DNA of 64,000 nt, taken from NCBI GenBank assembly GCA_026724425.1, contig JAIUCV010000019.1, forward strand, positions 9,505,141-9,569,140, given 5' to 3'. Positions 59,408 to 64,000 of the stretch are shown here, in pieces. The stretch's first letter is position 1; every line of letters starts with the position of its first letter. The translations under genes were made by a program, and so were the position numbers. Below the pieces are notes generated by a model. The model saw only the letters and a program-made list of their open reading frames with translations. It did not search any database and was not told the DNA's origin. The DNA comes from Erythrophleum ivorense. Its lineage: Eukaryota > Streptophyta > Magnoliopsida > Fabales > Fabaceae.

Positions 59408-61505
59408 TGTAAAACCCGACGAGCATGATGCATGGGAAGGGAGTGAAGTTGACTTTTCAATGCTGATTCTTGCAGCTGCCACGTACCAGTTTCCTTCATT
59501 CTGCAATTTTACGGATATATCCCTCCTTTTATTTCCTTTAAGTTGGCTTTTAGGTCATTTATCTTTCAGACTTCTGCAGCACATATCCTTCCAGCAGAGC
59601 AATTGCAGAACAGACTCGAAAACTCTGCATCTTCATCCCTTCGCTGGACGCTGCTGGATGCTGCACTTCTGCCTCTTCGAGCTGTGAATTATCTCCAGTT
59701 TAGTTGCTTCATTCAGTCGCATGAAAGCTTCCTGCTGGACGAACTGTGGTGCTGAGAAAAAGTTGCAATTCTTCTCCTCTATTCAGCGCCACTTTACTGC
59801 CCCTGTTCAGCGTTAATTTCTCTGGTTTTGGTTCGAAGTTCAGCTGCAGAGTTGCTCCTTGAATCTGTCCCGTTTTTGCTGTTGGTTGCTGGTGAAATCA
59901 TGCCAGAAAATCACCCTCCCAAGTCTGAAATTTCTGTCATATGAATTATTTCTGCTGGGTTCATCTTCTCCCCTCTGCTCACGCCATTTTGTTCTGCTGG
60001 TTCGCTCTCCTTGCAGCCCTCTTCCTCTTTGTTTAAGCTGAGCTTCGTGGCTGTGTGTGTGGCAGGAGAGCAACGCTATATAGTGTTTTTGGGCCTGGAA
60101 TTTCTAAGGTATGTGTTGCTTTTTCTGGTCTCCTCTTCAGGTGTTTCTCTCCTCTGTTTCTTAAGGCTGTGATACGTTTTATGTGGTGGCCAGCTAAGGG
60201 AGGTCCTGCACAGAAGAAAAGGTGATGCAGGAAGATGATTTTGGTTGTAAAAATTCTGACTTCATTCATGCTGAATTGTATGTCCACTCTCCTACATGCT
60301 AATTCCTCCCAAAAATTCTGCATATATATATATATATATATTTTTAATTAAAGACCAAACCCCACTGTGCTTTTTCTTACTTGTCAAATTATATTTATGC
60401 AGAATAAGCTTCCTTTTAACGTGTGGCTGCAGATTAAAGACGGTATGTGTTTTCTTTATTTCTGGATTTTGGGTTTAGCTCCTAAGTGGAATTAGGGAAA
60501 AGAGAGCACAATATATGTATATAATATATATTGTACAAGTATGGAAGGCGTAAAATTAGTAGAGGAATAATTTTTAAAACCAAATAAGTTTGGTATGGGA
60601 TCATTGGAATGATTCACCCTCTAAAATCTAATGAACGGGTATTGTAGGGAATTCAGGAGATTGAGGCATAGCTGAGAAAGGGTCAGGGAATTTCTATAAA
60701 AAAATCTTGAAAGGTGAGTAAGTAATGCGGACCGTGAGAAATGGGAAATCCTTATTGTGTTACTAAGTTTCTTTGCAGTGTTTTAAAAAAATTTTGATGA
60801 TCTATTTATAGAAATAGACATTTAAATATTTTATTTTTCAAATTGACAGATGTTTGAGTTATATGGAAATTTTACTATGAAATCGATCTGGAAGGTATTC
60901 TGTCTGAGACGTTAAATGGAAAAAAATAAATAAATAATACATGGTTTTATGAAGTTATCTGCTCAGAACCCTGTAACTAACAGCAGTGGATGTTAGCCCT
61001 GGTCCACCATGATCTGTACCTCAACTAGCAGAGGTGGCGCTAGCCCCGTGTGTAGGCCACCACACGTGGAGTTATATTATTTTTGCAAGCTGAATGCTTT
61101 GCGTCTGTAGTGATTTTTCCCCGCGAGCTGTGTGCTCTGTGTTTGTTTAAATTGGTTCTGCTTAGATACTTTCAGTGCATTTTTACGAAAGAATTTGCAT
61201 AAAATATGTTTTTACGCGATATATCTATAAATATGTACCTATATATTCGTGACCCTACCTTTATTTAAAAAAAAAAAAGGTCGACATTACTTATTCATTG
61301 AGTATCCAACTCATTTTTTTATATATATTTTTTTCAGAGAGCAATAAGGACCCTAATCTACCTCTAGCCGCCTTCTAGTGGTCGATATTTCGATTACATC
61401 TTTTGACGAGCCTGCAGTTGCTCATGTGGGTGTATTTTGTTTGTATGTGTATTTTGTTTTGAACCTTGTAAAGTTGGCTCCACTGAATCTTAGCTAGGGC
61501 ATCCC
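59408..61505. mobile_element. Second copy of the TGTAAAACCCG element, right end missing
   Basis: It begins TGTAAAACCCGACGAGCATG and is collinear with 32481-35852 of the element in gene A, without the nested LTR. Shared text includes CATGATGCATGGGAA, GTTCAGCGTTAATTTC, GAGAGCAACGCTATATAGTG and CTTAGCTAGGGCATCCC. The terminal ~250 bp present in the other copy is absent, because sequence of a different kind starts at 61506. It cuts the pTAC14-like exon. The target duplication cannot be checked. Confidence 0.75.
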
Positions 61506-64000
61506 TGTGACACCTTAACCTCTAGCTCATACCCAACGTGCCCTCTAGCCCATATGGGCGGTGCGGAACTCATAAGGGAGACACTTTCTCTACCCTATGC
61601 TTACTCTCTCTATGGCACTATGTGTGGATAGAGCTCCACTTAGAAGTAATATGGACCGGTTGAGCTCTCTCTCTTATTCCTCTTGCTCAATCACTCTTTT
61701 GAGACTCATTTCAATCCCCACTATATGCTCAGAACTCATGGAAAGTAAAAAGGGATTGGAGACATGCATTTTCGCTGTGGCAGATTTTGCTTCTTTTCTG
61801 GGCTAACTTTGGAAATTCATAACTAAATGCAGAAAAATCGTATCTGCATGATCTGGGTCATTCTCGAAATCTTGAGATGTCTACTTCATGCTAAAAATAC
61901 TTAGAAATCTCAATCTCTCGATCATTCTGAGTTTGACATCGAAATAGTTCACTGGTCAGAGGGGGCTTCTTTACTGTCACAGTTTACTGATATGGACTTT
62001 GAAAATGTCTAACTAATTCCACAAAAATCCACTGCTCATAAACTCTATCTCATTGGAGAGATGTGGATATTAGTTAGAGGATAAAAATATCTCCAGATCA
62101 GTTCACCTAGCCAATTCCCCGGAAACCGATGAAACAGTACTTCGGGTCTGGTTGGGTGTCTGATTCTGGGCAGGAACTTCGAAATTGCATAACTTCCTCT
62201 CTAGACCTCTAAATGAGGTGCTTCCAGTTCCTACAAGTCACTGTGACCATCTAGTTTCTGTGTATAAAATTTCGTAGCCATTGGACTACGTTTGCCCCTC
62301 GGATGACATGATTTCTAAACTGACCAAATGAACAGTGATTTTCTGAAATCCGAATTTCTGATGTCAACTTTGGATGCTCATAGAAAATGCTATAGACCTC
62401 TAAATGACATGAACTCTAGCTTCCCAAAAAGCTCTAGACATAATCTAGCTACATGTCAAATCTCATGGCTAGAAGAGGTCATATGGCTATTCTATGACTT
62501 CATGTGCAAAATGGCCCTTTCTTGGCCAAAAGTGTGGCTAATGGGGTCCAATCTTAAGTTTTCTACTTCAATGACTCCTTGAGCACATGAGAAAGCATCT
62601 ATAGGAGCTATCCATCATGCCTCAAGTGTCTAATAACTTAGATTGGAGAAACTCACTACCCCATGCCCACTTATGCACCCATATATACTAGGCTATCATG
62701 AGCATTTCATATCAAAATCTACTTTCTCATTCAACATAAACCTCATTCTCATACATACATCATTCATACATGGTCTTACAACATTTGTACATGCTACATC
62801 ATATACATCATTGCTTTACATTTACAACTCATATACAATGTATTACAAAAGCCTTTACACTCTTCTTCATTCCTATCCCTAGCCTCATGCTTGTTGGTGG
62901 TTGCTCCCATCTCTTATCTCACTTGGGCCACCTGGCATGGTTGGATGGTGGAAAGGGAGGGTGAGATTCGGAGAATCTCAGTAGTTCAACTCTCATTCAA
63001 ACATACATATTGCATGCAACAAGTCTCATTATGCATGTATGGCATGTTAGCATATAAAACATGATGAAGACATTTAAAACATATGATATGGCCATGGATA
63101 ACATTCATGAGCTCGCTGAGTACTTGGATCGGCCTCACCCCTTCCCTTATGGCTTTTGGATTTGCCTTCCCATACTTTAGAGGTACTTAGACTCACCCTT
63201 ACTCTTCGGGAGTCAACCTCACTTTTGGGAGACATGGCTCAACCAACTTAGGGCTTCGGCTCATCCTCACCTTGGCTATAGGGTTATTGGCTTTTCCATT
63301 TCCTCAAGCAAACCAAACAATCATTTAAAACATCATCTCAATCATAACATATAAGCATGCTAACACACTTCTCATCGCTCATATTAGTCATACACACAAG
63401 CAAGACAATGTAAACACACAATTATGCATGAGAGAAAGTGGAGAGAACTACCTTTGTTGGCTATCTACTACTTGCTCTGTCAATGGTCTCCTCCCTTGTT
63501 GGTTTCACAACAACTACTAGATGGGAGAGTTCCTCTTGAGCCTAACCACACAAAAGCATGGAATTAATATCTCAATACTTAATTCTTAACTAGGGATTAC
63601 TTCTAATCAGCTCTACTGAGCTTCTCACTCTAGGTCTTTCCTCACTCTAGAGTCCATGAGCTATCCCTCTCTTTTCTCAACTCTTAAGAAAGGGGAAAAG
63701 CAAGAAAGAGAAGACTATCTACTTCTAATCTCTCTCAAGAATGGTTTCCCACTCTCTCTCCTCTGAACCAGACTCAATACCTAACCCTTTCTATCATCTA
63801 AACCGTAGGAAAGAGGGGAAAAAGGGGAGAAGGGTAACTTACTAAGAGGAAGCCATGAAAATTCATACATTTCTTATGCTTTCCTCTTTTCTTCAGCTTC
63901 TCACTCTCTCCTCCGCCCTTTTCTCTCTCCTAAGACGAGTTAGAGTCGGTTAGAAGAAGAAAGAAGAGATTTGGAAGCTTTTAAAAAGTCAAATTCTCTT
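61506..64000. mobile_element. Probable LTR of a retrotransposon, cut by window end
   Basis: It starts TGTGACACCTTAACCTC, followed by CATATGGGCGGTGCGGAACT and CATAAGGGAGACAC, text characteristic of the long LTRs of plant Ty3/gypsy elements of the Del/Tekay kind. No coding domain is present in 2.5 kb, consistent with LTR sequence. The pyrimidine-rich end (63850-63990) is also typical. It is probably inserted into the 59408 element. The second boundary is outside the window. Confidence 0.5.

Noticed and set aside
61597..62964. Several 60-84 codon open frames
   Set aside because: They lie within LTR-like sequence, have no signatures and overlap in different frames.

Overview
The window is nuclear DNA from a flowering plant, most likely a woody or other non-grass eudicot. 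It is very AT-rich, its genes have GT-AG introns, it is dense in transposable elements, and it carries tandem copies of a plant-specific ankyrin-repeat gene ending in a PGG domain. I cannot name the species. No rRNA, tRNA or CRISPR array was recognised, and most of the 64 kb is transposon-derived or non-coding.

Left third (1-21.7 kb). A broken array of a ~580-600 bp repeat (called R here) occupies 1-643 and resumes at about 10606. Two complete CACTA (En/Spm) DNA transposons follow, at 4444-10559 and 12062-21708. Both begin CACTAC, end GTAGTG, are flanked by the 3-bp duplication CTT, and carry long subterminal repeat arrays. The first keeps only a broken 3' piece of a Ptta/En/Spm-type (tnpA-like) gene on the minus strand. 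The second keeps a tnpD 3' end (DUF4216-type, with a nonsense codon) and a multi-exon tnpA-like gene with a nonsense codon and a frameshift, both on the plus strand. Neither element looks autonomous.

Middle and right (22-57 kb). Two tandem blocks, A (~22.5-41.3 kb) and B (~43.6-57.0 kb), share order and sequence over most of their length. Each holds one minus-strand ankyrin/PGG membrane-protein gene with an R array 1-2 kb upstream of it. Copy A (31903-39026) is a pseudogene: it has a 25-bp deletion, a 2-bp deletion, a nonsense codon, and a 3.6-kb TG...CA element with 5-bp target duplication in its last exon, which itself contains a nested 1.25-kb solo LTR. Copy B (51285-54757) has seven exons that join in frame to a 752-residue protein, but the AG expected before exon 6 is TG. 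The R array at the left edge suggests a further ankyrin copy just outside the window.

Right end (57-64 kb). Two 5' exons resembling pTAC14 (a plastid SET-domain protein), already frameshifted and with a nonsense codon, are cut by a second copy of the element family found in gene A. That copy runs into what looks like another LTR reaching the window end. A second host-gene exon fragment, from an uncharacterised plant membrane-protein family, sits at 27553-27711 in a segment present only in block A. Overall the window shows repeated block duplication followed by transposon decay, with gene B the only near-intact gene.
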